This document shows, piece after piece, positions 7,633 to 15,641 of a stretch of DNA of 37,721 nucleotides (the stretch's first letter is position 1; every line of letters begins with the position of its first letter). The DNA is from Tyzzerella sp. (GTDB taxonomy: Bacteria; Bacillota; Clostridia; Lachnospirales; Anaerotignaceae). The stretch is taken from positions 1-37,721 of the forward strand of contig DXZA01000090.1 of assembly GCA_019415525.1 (NCBI GenBank). Reading direction: 5' to 3'. The position numbers and the translations under genes were made by a program. The notes beneath the pieces were generated by a model, which made no database searches, had not been told where the DNA came from, and was given only the letters and a program-made list of their open reading frames with translations.

Positions 7633-10287
7633 ATGAATTACAAAGGATTAAATAACAAAGAGGTAGAAGAATCCAGACTAAAGTATGGTTCTAATAGTAT
7701 ACCTGACTCAGAACCTACAACTTTTTGGCAGGAATTTAAAGAAACATTTAATGACCCTATGATAAAGATACTTCTTTTTATAGCAGTACTTATGATAGTT
7801 ATGTTTTTCTTTAATTATGCCGAAATATATGAACCAGTTGGAACAATAATAGCAATACTTATTGTTGCTTTTGTTTCTGCAAAAACAGGTGTTGCTAGTG
7901 ATACAAAATATCGTGAACTTAAAGCAAATACTAAAAAAGATACTTGTAAGGCTTTTCGTAATGGTGCAGTAACTGTTATTGATGTTGATGATGTTGTAGT
8001 TGGTGATAAAATTCTTCTTCAATCAGGAGATAAAATACCGGCAGATGGTGTTCTTGTTTATGGTGATTTAAGAGTTGATAACTCTGCACTTAATGGTGAA
8101 GCAGAAGAATGTAAAAAATTTGCTACTGATGAAAGCTTTCAACTTACTGATAATATAACAGGTGATACTTTTGTAGATAAACATTCTCTTTTTAGAGGTG
8201 CTGTTGTATTTGATGGTGAAGGTGTTATTGATGTAAGAAAAGTCGGCCTTAAAACAATGATGGGTAAAATGGCTGAAGAAATGCAAGAAGATGAACTTGA
8301 TTCACCATTAAAAATTAAACTTGCAAAACTTGCAAGCCAGATTTCAAAATTTGGTTATATTGGTGCTGTTGTAATTGCTATAATGTATTTTGCTTATTTT
8401 ATAATTAATGCAGGTGGAATTTCAGCATATTTTTCTGGTGATATTGGTGGAATTATAAAAGATATTATAGAAGCGGTATCTCTTGCAGTAGTTATCATAG
8501 TTTGTGCTGTACCGGAAGGTCTTCCTCTTATGATTTCTCTTGTTCTTATGCAGAATACAAGTAAAATGCTTGACCATAATGTACTTGTAAGAAAAGCTGT
8601 TGGTATTGAAACAGCAGGTGCTTTAAATATACTTTTTAGTGATAAAACAGGTACAATAACAAAAGGTGAACTTGAAGTAGTTGAATTTTTTACAGCTGAT
8701 GGAGAAGTTATATCTTCAAAAGACAGTAAAAAAATAGATGAACTTATGACATATGCTATTGGTAAAAATACAGCATCTATGTTTGATGCAGAACATAATG
8801 TTATAGGTGGTAATGCAACAGATAGAGCTCTTATGAAATTTATGGGAGAAGAAACTTTTATAAGTCTTTCTGAAAGAACAGACCTTCATGTTTCTGCTTC
8901 ACAAGGATTTAATTCTACAAACAAATTTAGTCAGGCATATATAGATTCTGTTGGAAAAACATTCTATAAAGGTGCACCTGAAAGACTTACTGCTATGGCA
9001 GAAAAATATATTGATAAAGATGGTAATATTAAACCACTCAATAAAGATGTTCTTAATGCAAAAATAGATGCTCTTGCAGTTAAAGCTATGAGAGTTCTTG
9101 CATTTGGATATTCAGAAAAAACACTTGTAGAAAATAAAATAAATGAAGATATAGTTATAATAGGTCTTGTTGGTATTCGTGATGATGTCCGTCCAGAGGC
9201 AAAAGAGGCTATTTTGGAAGTTCAGCAAGCAGGAATACAGGTAGTTATGATTACAGGTGATAGACTTGAAACAGCAGTAGCAATAGCAAAAGACTCTGGT
9301 CTTATAAAATCAGAAAATGATGTTGCTATTACATCTTCACAGCTTAATGAAATGAGTGATGATGAAGTTAAGAAAATTATTCCTAATATAAGAGTTATTG
9401 CTCGTGCACTTCCTACTGATAAATCAAGAATGGTAAGACTTTGTCAAGAAATGAACCTTGTTGTAGGTATGACTGGTGACGGTGTAAATGACTCTCCAGC
9501 GTTAAAGAGAGCAGACGTAGGCTTTGCTATGGGTAGTGGAACAGAAGCCGCCAAAGAAGCTGGTAAGATAGTTATTCTTGATGATAATTTTAAATCTATA
9601 AAAGATGCTATATGGTATGGAAGAACAATATATCATAATATACTTAAGTTCTGTAAATTCCAGCTTGTAATAAATGTTGCAGCTGTTGTTGTAAGTGCTG
9701 TTGCACCTTTCTTTGGTGTTGAAGAACCTTTAAAAGTTACACATCTTCTTTTCGTAAACCTTGTTATGGATGGTCTTGGTGCGATAATGCTTGGTAATGA
9801 ACCGGCTCTTGAAAAATATATGCATGAAAAACCAAGAAGAAAAGATGAAAATATTGTTAATTCTAAAATGATGACACAAATTGTTATTATGGGTATTTGG
9901 CTTACAATATTAAGTTTTATATATCTTAAAGCTGATTTCTTTAAAAATATGTTTGCAACAGAAGAGCAACATCTTACAGCATATTTTGTACTTTTTATAG
10001 CAAGTGCATTGTTTAATGGATTTAATGTAAGAAATGAAGGATATGGCATATTTAAGGGACTTAATGAAAATACAGGTTTCCTTAAAGTATTCTTTGGAAT
10101 AATAATAATTCAAGCTCTTATTGTAAATTCAGGTCTTGTTCCGCTCACAGTATTTACTTGGATTGGAAATATGTTTAGTTGTGTTCCTTTTGGAATTCAG
10201 GGTTGGATAGTTGTATTTATTCTTGCATTTACAATGATTCCTGTTGACCTTATAAGAAAAACTATTTCAGGAGCAGCAAAAGAATAA
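7633..10287 (+). CDS. Calcium-transporting P-type ATPase, PMCA-type
   Basis: An 884-residue P2-type ATPase that would export Ca2+ at the cost of ATP. Visible motifs, in order: actuator-domain NGEAEE (154-159, in place of the usual TGES); the ion-site helix CAVPEGLPL (291-299); the phosphorylation motif SDKTGT with Asp337; the nucleotide-domain segment KGAPE; and the hinge TGDGVND, ending at Asp620. The expected transmembrane pairs lie near residues 45-85, 240-300 and from about 675 to the end. The VPEGLP sequence and subdomain order fit Ca2+ rather than heavy-metal pumps. AATGGAGG precedes the ATG. It lies 82 bases after terD3 beyond a hairpin, and the calcium-binding TerD proteins upstream make a functional link plausible. 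Confidence 0.93.
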   Translation: MNYKGLNNKEVEESRLKYGSNSIPDSEPTTFWQEFKETFNDPMIKILLFIAVLMIVMFFFNYAEIYEPVGTIIAILIVAFVSAKTGVASDTKYRELKANTKKDTCKAFRNGAVTVIDVDDVVVGDKILLQSGDKIPADGVLVYGDLRVDNSALNGEAEECKKFATDESFQLTDNITGDTFVDKHSLFRGAVVFDGEGVIDVRKVGLKTMMGKMAEEMQEDELDSPLKIKLAKLASQISKFGYIGAVVIAIMYFAYFIINAGGISAYFSGDIGGIIKDIIEAVSLAVVIIVCAVPEGLPLMISLVLMQNTSKMLDHNVLVRKAVGIETAGALNILFSDKTGTITKGELEVVEFFTADGEVISSKDSKKIDELMTYAIGKNTASMFDAEHNVIGGNATDRALMKFMGEETFISLSERTDLHVSASQGFNSTNKFSQAYIDSVGKTFYKGAPERLTAMAEKYIDKDGNIKPLNKDVLNAKIDALAVKAMRVLAFGYSEKTLVENKINEDIVIIGLVGIRDDVRPEAKEAILEVQQAGIQVVMITGDRLETAVAIAKDSGLIKSENDVAITSSQLNEMSDDEVKKIIPNIRVIARALPTDKSRMVRLCQEMNLVVGMTGDGVNDSPALKRADVGFAMGSGTEAAKEAGKIVILDDNFKSIKDAIWYGRTIYHNILKFCKFQLVINVAAVVVSAVAPFFGVEEPLKVTHLLFVNLVMDGLGAIMLGNEPALEKYMHEKPRRKDENIVNSKMMTQIVIMGIWLTILSFIYLKADFFKNMFATEEQHLTAYFVLFIASALFNGFNVRNEGYGIFKGLNENTGFLKVFFGIIIIQALIVNSGLVPLTVFTWIGNMFSCVPFGIQGWIVVFILAFTMIPVDLIRKTISGAAKE

Positions 10288-10297
10288 TAAATTTGTT

Positions 10298-10328
10298 ACA
10301 GGTATACGTTTTGTATACCTGTATTTTT
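10298..10328 (+). terminator. Rho-independent terminator after the calcium ATPase
   Basis: Perfect 10-bp stem (10298-10307 with 10313-10322), 5-base loop, then A and five Ts. It lies in the 57-base gap before the HAD gene. Confidence 0.75.
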
Positions 10329-10344
10329 AATATAGGAGATTTTT

Positions 10345-11103
10345 ATGATAGTATTTAATTCTGATTTAGATAATACACTTATATATTCATATAAAAGGGA
10401 TATAGGATATAATAAAAAATGTGTTGAAATATATGAAAATAGAGAAATATCATTTATGAGTGAAAAGTCAATAGAAATGCTTAAGTATATAAGTAAAAAA
10501 ATAAATTTTGTACCACTTACAACAAGAACTGAAGAACAATATAAAAGGATATTTTTTAACGATGTAAATATTGAATATGCTCTTGTTTGTAATGGAGGTA
10601 TTTTACTTAAAAATGGAAAAAGAGATGAAAAATGGTATGAAAATTCTATTGAAATAATAAAACCATTTAATGAAGAAATGAAAAAAGCAGCAAAATTACT
10701 TGAAAATGATATATATAGAAATTTTGAATTAAGAAATATAGATAACCTTTTTTTATTTACAAAAAGTAGTGAACCTTTAAAAACTATTGAATATGTTAAA
10801 AGCAATATAAATAATGAAAATATAGATGTTTTTAATAATGGTATAAAGGTTTATGCTATTCTCAAAAAACTTGATAAGGGTACAGCATTGAAAAGATTTA
10901 AAGATTATATTAATAGTGAATTTGTAATATCAGCAGGAGATAGTATTTTTGATGTGCCTATGGTAAATTGTGCTGATATTGGATTTATGCCAAAAGATAT
11001 GAATGAATTTACAGATAATATAAATATAAAATTTTGTGATAAAGATATATTGTTTTCTGAATATGTTCTTGAAAATATAATAAATATAATAGAAAAGAGG
11101 TAG
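10345..11103 (+). CDS. HAD superfamily phosphatase (Cof/sucrose-phosphatase-like)
   Basis: This 252-residue cytosolic hydrolase shows all four HAD motifs. DLDNT gives the nucleophile Asp7 and acid/base Asp9. Motif II is TTRT (59-62), Lys178 lies in LDKGTAL, and GDSIFDVP supplies the metal-binding Asp199/Asp203. The region between motifs II and III (about 80-175) is a C2-type cap, as in the Cof and sucrose-phosphate-phosphatase branches. The substrate cannot be deduced. HAD phosphatases occur in ter-linked biosynthetic modules of other bacteria, so the position beside the ter genes is suggestive, but the terminator before it argues for at least partly separate transcription. AGGAG precedes the ATG. 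Confidence 0.85.
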   Translation: MIVFNSDLDNTLIYSYKRDIGYNKKCVEIYENREISFMSEKSIEMLKYISKKINFVPLTTRTEEQYKRIFFNDVNIEYALVCNGGILLKNGKRDEKWYENSIEIIKPFNEEMKKAAKLLENDIYRNFELRNIDNLFLFTKSSEPLKTIEYVKSNINNENIDVFNNGIKVYAILKKLDKGTALKRFKDYINSEFVISAGDSIFDVPMVNCADIGFMPKDMNEFTDNINIKFCDKDILFSEYVLENIINIIEKR

Positions 11104-11125
11104 AATAATTTATTCTACCTCTTTT
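11093..11125. terminator. Bidirectional terminator between HAD gene and nagA
   Basis: Perfect 15-bp stem (11093-11107 with 11111-11125) beginning with AAAA and ending with TTTT, so it can serve both convergent genes. The HAD stop codon (11101-11103) lies inside the stem. Confidence 0.85.
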
Positions 11126-11132
11126 ATTGTAA

Positions 11133-12254
11133 TTATACTATTTTTTTACCGTTTATATAAACTGCTTTTAATGATAAATCTTTATTTAAAAGTACAAGGT
11201 CACCATCTTTTCCGGCTGTAATACTGCCACATCTGTCATATATTCCAATAGATTTTGCAGGATTCATTGTTGCACAGGCAACAGCACTTTCAAGAGGGAT
11301 ATTCATTTTTGTTACAACTGTTCTAAGACAATCCATAAGATTTGTAACAGAACCTGCAATAGTACTACTTCCTGTAAGTGTTGCCATATTACCTTTTACT
11401 GTAACTGCCTGTCCACCTAATGTGTATGAACCATCAGAAAGACCTGTTGCACGCATACTGTCACTTATAAGAACAACTCTATCATCTGTAAACATACTGA
11501 ATGTTCCACGAACAACAGAAGGGTGAATATGAACGTTATCACATATAAGTTCTACATAAACATTTTTGTTATCAAATGCTGCACCTACAACACCAGGTTC
11601 TCTGTGTGTATATGGTGGCATTGCATTGTAAAGATGTGTTACATGATTTGCACCTTTTTCAAATGCAAGCATTGCTGTATCATAATTAGCACAAGTATGT
11701 GCTATTGATATAGATACTTCGTCTTTTAATGCTTCCATAAAACCAAAAGCATCTTCTGTTTCAGGAGCAATATCAACAAGTTTTATAAGATTACCACTAA
11801 GCTTTTGAAAATCTCTATACATTTCAATGCTACAATTACGAATGTATTTAGCATCTTGTGCACCTTTTTTTTCACTATTAATAAATGGACCTTCCATGTT
11901 TATACCAACAAGTTTAGCACCATTTTCATTTTTATAGTTACCTGCTATTTCCATAACTTTTGCAAGTTCTGAAGTTTCTATTGTCATTGTTGCTGGTGCA
12001 ATAGATGTAACACCAATAGAAGATTGATATTTTGCTATTTCTATAATAGCTTCTTCTGTTCCATCGCAGAAATCATAACCCATACATCCATGAAAATGTA
12101 CATCTACAAGTCCAGGAATAGCATAACAATCTTCACCATCTATTATTTCATCAGAAATAGAAGGGGAGTTTTGAAATTTACCATTTTCTATTACTATTTC
12201 GCCTTTTTCGAATTTTTTATTCTCTTTATAGACATTTACATTTTTTATTATCAT
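11133..12254 (-). CDS. nagA: N-acetylglucosamine-6-phosphate deacetylase
   Basis: Hydrolyses GlcNAc-6-P to glucosamine-6-P and acetate in the cytoplasm. The 373-residue sequence has the amidohydrolase TIM-barrel metal ligands: His53 and His55 (HFHGCMGYDF), Glu121 (EGPFI), His186 (AHTCAN), His207 (HLYNAM), and the catalytic Asp265 (ISDSMRATG). The length is normal for NagA. It lies 38 bases downstream of nagB and is the last gene of the minus-strand operon, ending at the shared bidirectional terminator. Its product is the NagB substrate. The start is an ATG after GGGAG. Confidence 0.97.
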   Translation of the reverse strand: MIIKNVNVYKENKKFEKGEIVIENGKFQNSPSISDEIIDGEDCYAIPGLVDVHFHGCMGYDFCDGTEEAIIEIAKYQSSIGVTSIAPATMTIETSELAKVMEIAGNYKNENGAKLVGINMEGPFINSEKKGAQDAKYIRNCSIEMYRDFQKLSGNLIKLVDIAPETEDAFGFMEALKDEVSISIAHTCANYDTAMLAFEKGANHVTHLYNAMPPYTHREPGVVGAAFDNKNVYVELICDNVHIHPSVVRGTFSMFTDDRVVLISDSMRATGLSDGSYTLGGQAVTVKGNMATLTGSSTIAGSVTNLMDCLRTVVTKMNIPLESAVACATMNPAKSIGIYDRCGSITAGKDGDLVLLNKDLSLKAVYINGKKIV

Positions 12255-12292
12255 ATTAACATCTCCCTAAAATAAGAAGTTTATAGTGCTTA

Positions 12293-13024
12293 TTAAAGGT
12301 CAACTTTTGATAATGCAGCTTCATCAGCAACAAGAACTACATTGTTGTGTAACTGAAGTATTGATGCAGGAACTTCTGGTGTAATTGGTCCAAAGAATGC
12401 TTTTTTAACAGTTTCTGCTTTATCTTCACCACTAACAACAATAAGTATTTTTTTAGCCTGCATTATTGTTTTGATACCCATTGTATAAGCAAATTTTGGT
12501 ACATCATCAGCAGAAGCAAAAAATCTCTTGTTTGCTTCAATAGTACTTGGCTGTAATGCTACACAATGTGTTCCTTTATCAAATGATTCGCCTGGTTCGT
12601 TAAATCCGATATGTCCATTATGTCCCATACCTAAAAGTTGAAGGTCAACTCCACCTAATGATTGTATTAATTTATCGTATCTTGCACATTCAGCATCAGC
12701 ATCTTCAGCCATACCATCAGGAAGATATGTTTTATTTACATCAATATTTACATGGCTGAATAAATGGTCATGCATAAAATAGTAGTAGCTCTGGTCATTT
12801 TCTTTTGTAAGACCTTTGTATTCATCAAGGTTTACAGTTGTTACTTCTGAAAAATCAAGGTCACCTTTTTTATACCATTCAATAAGCTGGTCATAAATTC
12901 CAATAGGTGATGAACCTGTTGCAAGTCCAAGAACACAATCCGGTTTCATAATAATCTGTGCTGATAAAACATTTGCTGCCTTTCTACTCATATCTGCGTA
13001 ATCTTTTGCCTTGTAAATTCTCAT
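12293..13024 (-). CDS. nagB: Glucosamine-6-phosphate deaminase
   Basis: Converts glucosamine-6-P to fructose-6-P and ammonia, joining amino-sugar breakdown to glycolysis. This 243-residue protein carries the family motifs GLATGSSP (33-40, phosphate binding), NLDEYKGL with the catalytic Asp67, and GMGHNGHIGFNEPG with His138. It lacks the extra C-terminal segment of the allosteric E. coli enzyme, matching the shorter Gram-positive type. AAAGGGAG precedes the ATG. Located between the RpiR-type regulator and nagA, with short gaps on both sides. Confidence 0.97.
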   Translation of the reverse strand: MRIYKAKDYADMSRKAANVLSAQIIMKPDCVLGLATGSSPIGIYDQLIEWYKKGDLDFSEVTTVNLDEYKGLTKENDQSYYYFMHDHLFSHVNIDVNKTYLPDGMAEDADAECARYDKLIQSLGGVDLQLLGMGHNGHIGFNEPGESFDKGTHCVALQPSTIEANKRFFASADDVPKFAYTMGIKTIMQAKKILIVVSGEDKAETVKKAFFGPITPEVPASILQLHNNVVLVADEAALSKVDL

Positions 13025-13057
13025 AATTAATCTCCCTTTCTTATATTAATATAATAT

Positions 13058-13876
13058 TTATATAGTATTTCCTTTTAATGCTTTAATAGTATTATCGTGC
13101 ATAACTTCTTTTTTATATTTATCCTGCTCAGTATAGCAGGAATAAAATATATCTAGCATAATTGATATAGGGAATTGTGGTGATATGACATTTCCATAAT
13201 CAAGTCTTAAACGTGTTGGAACAAGAACCACTTCATCACAAAATTCTTTATAACTATCTTTATTATTAGCTGTTATAAGAATAGTTTTTGCACCTTTTTT
13301 GTGAGCTTCTCTAAGGAAAAATAGAACTTCTGGCTTTTCGCCACTAATACTCATTCCTATTGAAAGACAATTTTCGTTTTGGAAAACTGTAAGCATTTTT
13401 ATCATATCACTATCTGTTATAGCATTTATATCTACACCTACACGCATAAAACGCATTTCCATTTCTTTTGCAGCAAGGCCAGAATTACCCATACCACAAA
13501 CAAATACTCTATATGAGGATAAATAGTTACTTATTCGTGCCACTTGGACTTCATCTATCAATTTATAAGCTTTATTTAAAAGTTCTTGATATGTATTTAA
13601 AACAAGCTTTATATTACTTGTTGCAAATTCATTTTTTTCAATAAAACTATATTCATATTGATATATAAATTCACGATAACCTTTATATCCACATTTTTTT
13701 GCAAATCGTGAAAGAGAGGCTTCTGATACAAAAAGTCTTTCAGAAATAGCTTTTGCAGAAAAATCTAGTTTTTCACCGTTGTTTATAAAAAAGTCGGCTA
13801 TACTTTTTTCAACAGCAGTAAGATTTCCATAATTTGATTCTATTATAGGAATCATAGGTTTTTTATAAGTTTCCAT
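13058..13876 (-). CDS. MurR/RpiR family transcriptional regulator
   Basis: The N-terminal HTH_6 domain (about residues 1-75) includes the helix-turn-helix AKAISERLFVSEASLSRFAK. A SIS sugar-phosphate-binding domain (about 110-245) follows, with CGMGNSGLAAKEME and SIGMSISGEKPEV. Such regulators sense phosphosugars; the ligand here is probably ManNAc-6-P or GlcNAc/GlcN-6-P given the operon (inference). I prefer the ATG at 13876, because GATGGTGAT lies at a good distance before it; an ATG four codons upstream (13888) would overlap that site. It is encoded between nanE and nagB and likely controls its own operon, possibly through the palindrome at 14771-14782. Confidence 0.9.
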   Translation of the reverse strand: METYKKPMIPIIESNYGNLTAVEKSIADFFINNGEKLDFSAKAISERLFVSEASLSRFAKKCGYKGYREFIYQYEYSFIEKNEFATSNIKLVLNTYQELLNKAYKLIDEVQVARISNYLSSYRVFVCGMGNSGLAAKEMEMRFMRVGVDINAITDSDMIKMLTVFQNENCLSIGMSISGEKPEVLFFLREAHKKGAKTILITANNKDSYKEFCDEVVLVPTRLRLDYGNVISPQFPISIMLDIFYSCYTEQDKYKKEVMHDNTIKALKGNTI

Positions 13877-14003
13877 AATAATCACCATCTTTTAAATAAA
13901 GTAGTTCATAATTTTTATTAATAAGGATTTTATTTGAATTTTATATTTATCATATGGGGAATTTATATTTTTAGCTTTTAGATATTTATTTAGTATGATG
14001 ATT

Positions 14004-14690
14004 TTATTTCAACATATCTGCAAAAGTTTTTGTAATCAATTGAGGTCGTGTTATTATGGAACCAACAACAACACTATATGCACCAAGCTCTATAACACGC
14101 TTTGCTTTATCTGGTGTATTTATATTTCCTTCTGCTATAACAGGATGTTTAACTTTTTTTAATATACTTCTTAATACTTCAAAATCATTAGTTTCAATTT
14201 TAATATGTTTACTTTGTGGTGTATATCCTACAAGAGTTGTACCTATAAAATCAAAACCAAGTTCATCTGCATATATGGCTTCTTCAACTGTTGAACAGTC
14301 AGCCATAAGAAGTTGGTGAGGATATTTTTTTCTTATGTCATTGTAAAATTCTTTTAAAGAAATACCATTTGGTCGTAATGAAGATGTTGCATCAAGTGCA
14401 ATTATTTCAGGCTTAACTTCCATAAGTTCGTCTATTTCTTTCATTGTTGGTGTAATATAAACGTCACTATCAATATAATCACGTTTTACAATACCTATAA
14501 TAGGAAGGTCAACCTGTGATTTTATTTCTAAAATATCTTCTTTGGTATTTGCTCTTATTCCATAAGCACCGCCCTCTTTTGCAGCAAGAGCCATTCTACC
14601 CATAATAAAAGAAGAGTGCAAAGGCTCATGAGGAAGAGCCTGACATGAAACAATAAGTTTACCTTGGATACTTTGGATTTTATTAGACAT
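14004..14690 (-). CDS. nanE: N-acetylmannosamine-6-phosphate 2-epimerase
   Basis: Interconverts ManNAc-6-P and GlcNAc-6-P, feeding NagA. This 228-residue TIM-barrel protein has the NanE pattern. The start is rich in CQALPHEPLH, GIVKRDY carries the catalytic Lys69, AEGNI carries Glu187, and the phosphate-binding end is GAYSVVVGSIITRP. AAAGGAAC lies 6 bases before the ATG. First gene of the minus-strand operon, behind the promoter at 14726-14753. A 114-base gap separates it from the regulator gene, so an internal promoter for the later genes is possible. No sialate lyase, ManNAc kinase or transporter is encoded nearby. Confidence 0.95.
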   Translation of the reverse strand: MSNKIQSIQGKLIVSCQALPHEPLHSSFIMGRMALAAKEGGAYGIRANTKEDILEIKSQVDLPIIGIVKRDYIDSDVYITPTMKEIDELMEVKPEIIALDATSSLRPNGISLKEFYNDIRKKYPHQLLMADCSTVEEAIYADELGFDFIGTTLVGYTPQSKHIKIETNDFEVLRSILKKVKHPVIAEGNINTPDKAKRVIELGAYSVVVGSIITRPQLITKTFADMLK

Positions 14691-14725
14691 AACAGTTCCT
14701 TTCCGTATCTCTCACTACATGGATA

Positions 14726-14753
14726 AGTATAATTGTTTTAAAATTAATTTCAA
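14726..14753 (-). promoter_or_regulatory. Sigma-A-type promoter of the nanE operon
   Basis: On the minus strand, TTGAAA (14753-14748) and TATACT (14731-14726) are separated by 16 bases and lie 36 bases before the nanE ATG. This is the best -35/-10 pair in this gap. Confidence 0.6.
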
Positions 14754-14770
14754 TAACTATTGTAAAATAA

Positions 14771-14782
14771 GAAAGTACTTTC
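14771..14782. promoter_or_regulatory. 12-bp perfect palindrome, candidate RpiR-type operator
   Basis: GAAAGTACTTTC is a perfect palindrome located 17 bases upstream of the nanE -35 box. Palindromes of this size are typical operators for MurR/RpiR dimers, and the regulator is encoded in the operon. Binding is inferred; I see no second exact copy in this region. Confidence 0.4.
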
Positions 14783-14869
14783 AAAAACTTATGTTTTTTA
14801 TATATAAATCTTAGTTTTATAGCTATTTTTTAGATGTATTGAGAAAATACTTACATTAATAATTTTAAA

Positions 14870-15517
14870 TTAATTTGTTTGGTCAAAATCTTCAAAATAT
14901 ATTTCTAATTTTTCAGATGTATCAGGATACATCATAAGTATATTTTTTATTGTTTTTTCAGCTTCTTTTTGGGCTTCTAAAAGAAGTCCATTTTCTATTG
15001 CTTTTTTCTCCATTTTTTGCTTTTCTTCTGTGGTAAAATCAGCATAGTCCTTAATACTTATTTGGTTGAAAACATTTTTTGTTTCATCAAATACTTCTAT
15101 TGAATCTTCTTTAATTTCATGTGAAAGTATTTTTGCAGAAGGAAGGTCTATGAGTATTTTATTTTCTGATACATCAACTTTTATATCATCAACAGATATA
15201 CCGGCTTGAATTATTCCATCATATGATATAATAAAAGATTTTTGGGAAAAAGGAATTGTTATACCTTTAAATTCTTCAGAGTTTTCAAATTTACCAAAGT
15301 TTGTATACATATATTTTACAGAAGAAATATCAGGAGCATTTTCTATTCTTGAAGATATTAATGAAGAAGTTATTATAGGAGTAGCATCTTCTTTATTAAA
15401 TGAAGATATAAAAAAATAAAGAAGATAGCAAAAAAATACTATAAAAATTATTATAAGAATAAAAAATATATTTGCTATTTTTTTGCTCATATTTTCTTTT
15501 AAATGTTCTAAAAACAC
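14870..15517 (-). CDS. DUF4230 domain membrane-anchored protein
   Basis: This 215-residue protein has one N-terminal membrane helix (about 14-38), then an extracytoplasmic domain with the DUF4230 pattern. A short strand region ends in GIIQAGISVDDIKVDV, then ILIDLPSAKILSHEI-DSIEVFDE, then a basic/acidic helix (about 160-200). The function of DUF4230 is not established. The start is a GTG preceded by AGAGGTGA. It is divergent from murA with 124 bases between. The nanE operon downstream has its own promoter, so this gene is probably a single unit. Confidence 0.8.
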   Translation of the reverse strand: MFLEHLKENMSKKIANIFFILIIIFIVFFCYLLYFFISSFNKEDATPIITSSLISSRIENAPDISSVKYMYTNFGKFENSEEFKGITIPFSQKSFIISYDGIIQAGISVDDIKVDVSENKILIDLPSAKILSHEIKEDSIEVFDETKNVFNQISIKDYADFTTEEKQKMEKKAIENGLLLEAQKEAEKTIKNILMMYPDTSEKLEIYFEDFDQTN

Positions 15518-15641
15518 TATTTATCACCTCTTAATTATATTATACAATAAATGAATATTATAAAAAAGAAATTTATGGACCTGCACCTTAATTAATTATA
15601 GTCATAGTATAAAAGTATAAAGATTTTATGGAGGTATGGCT

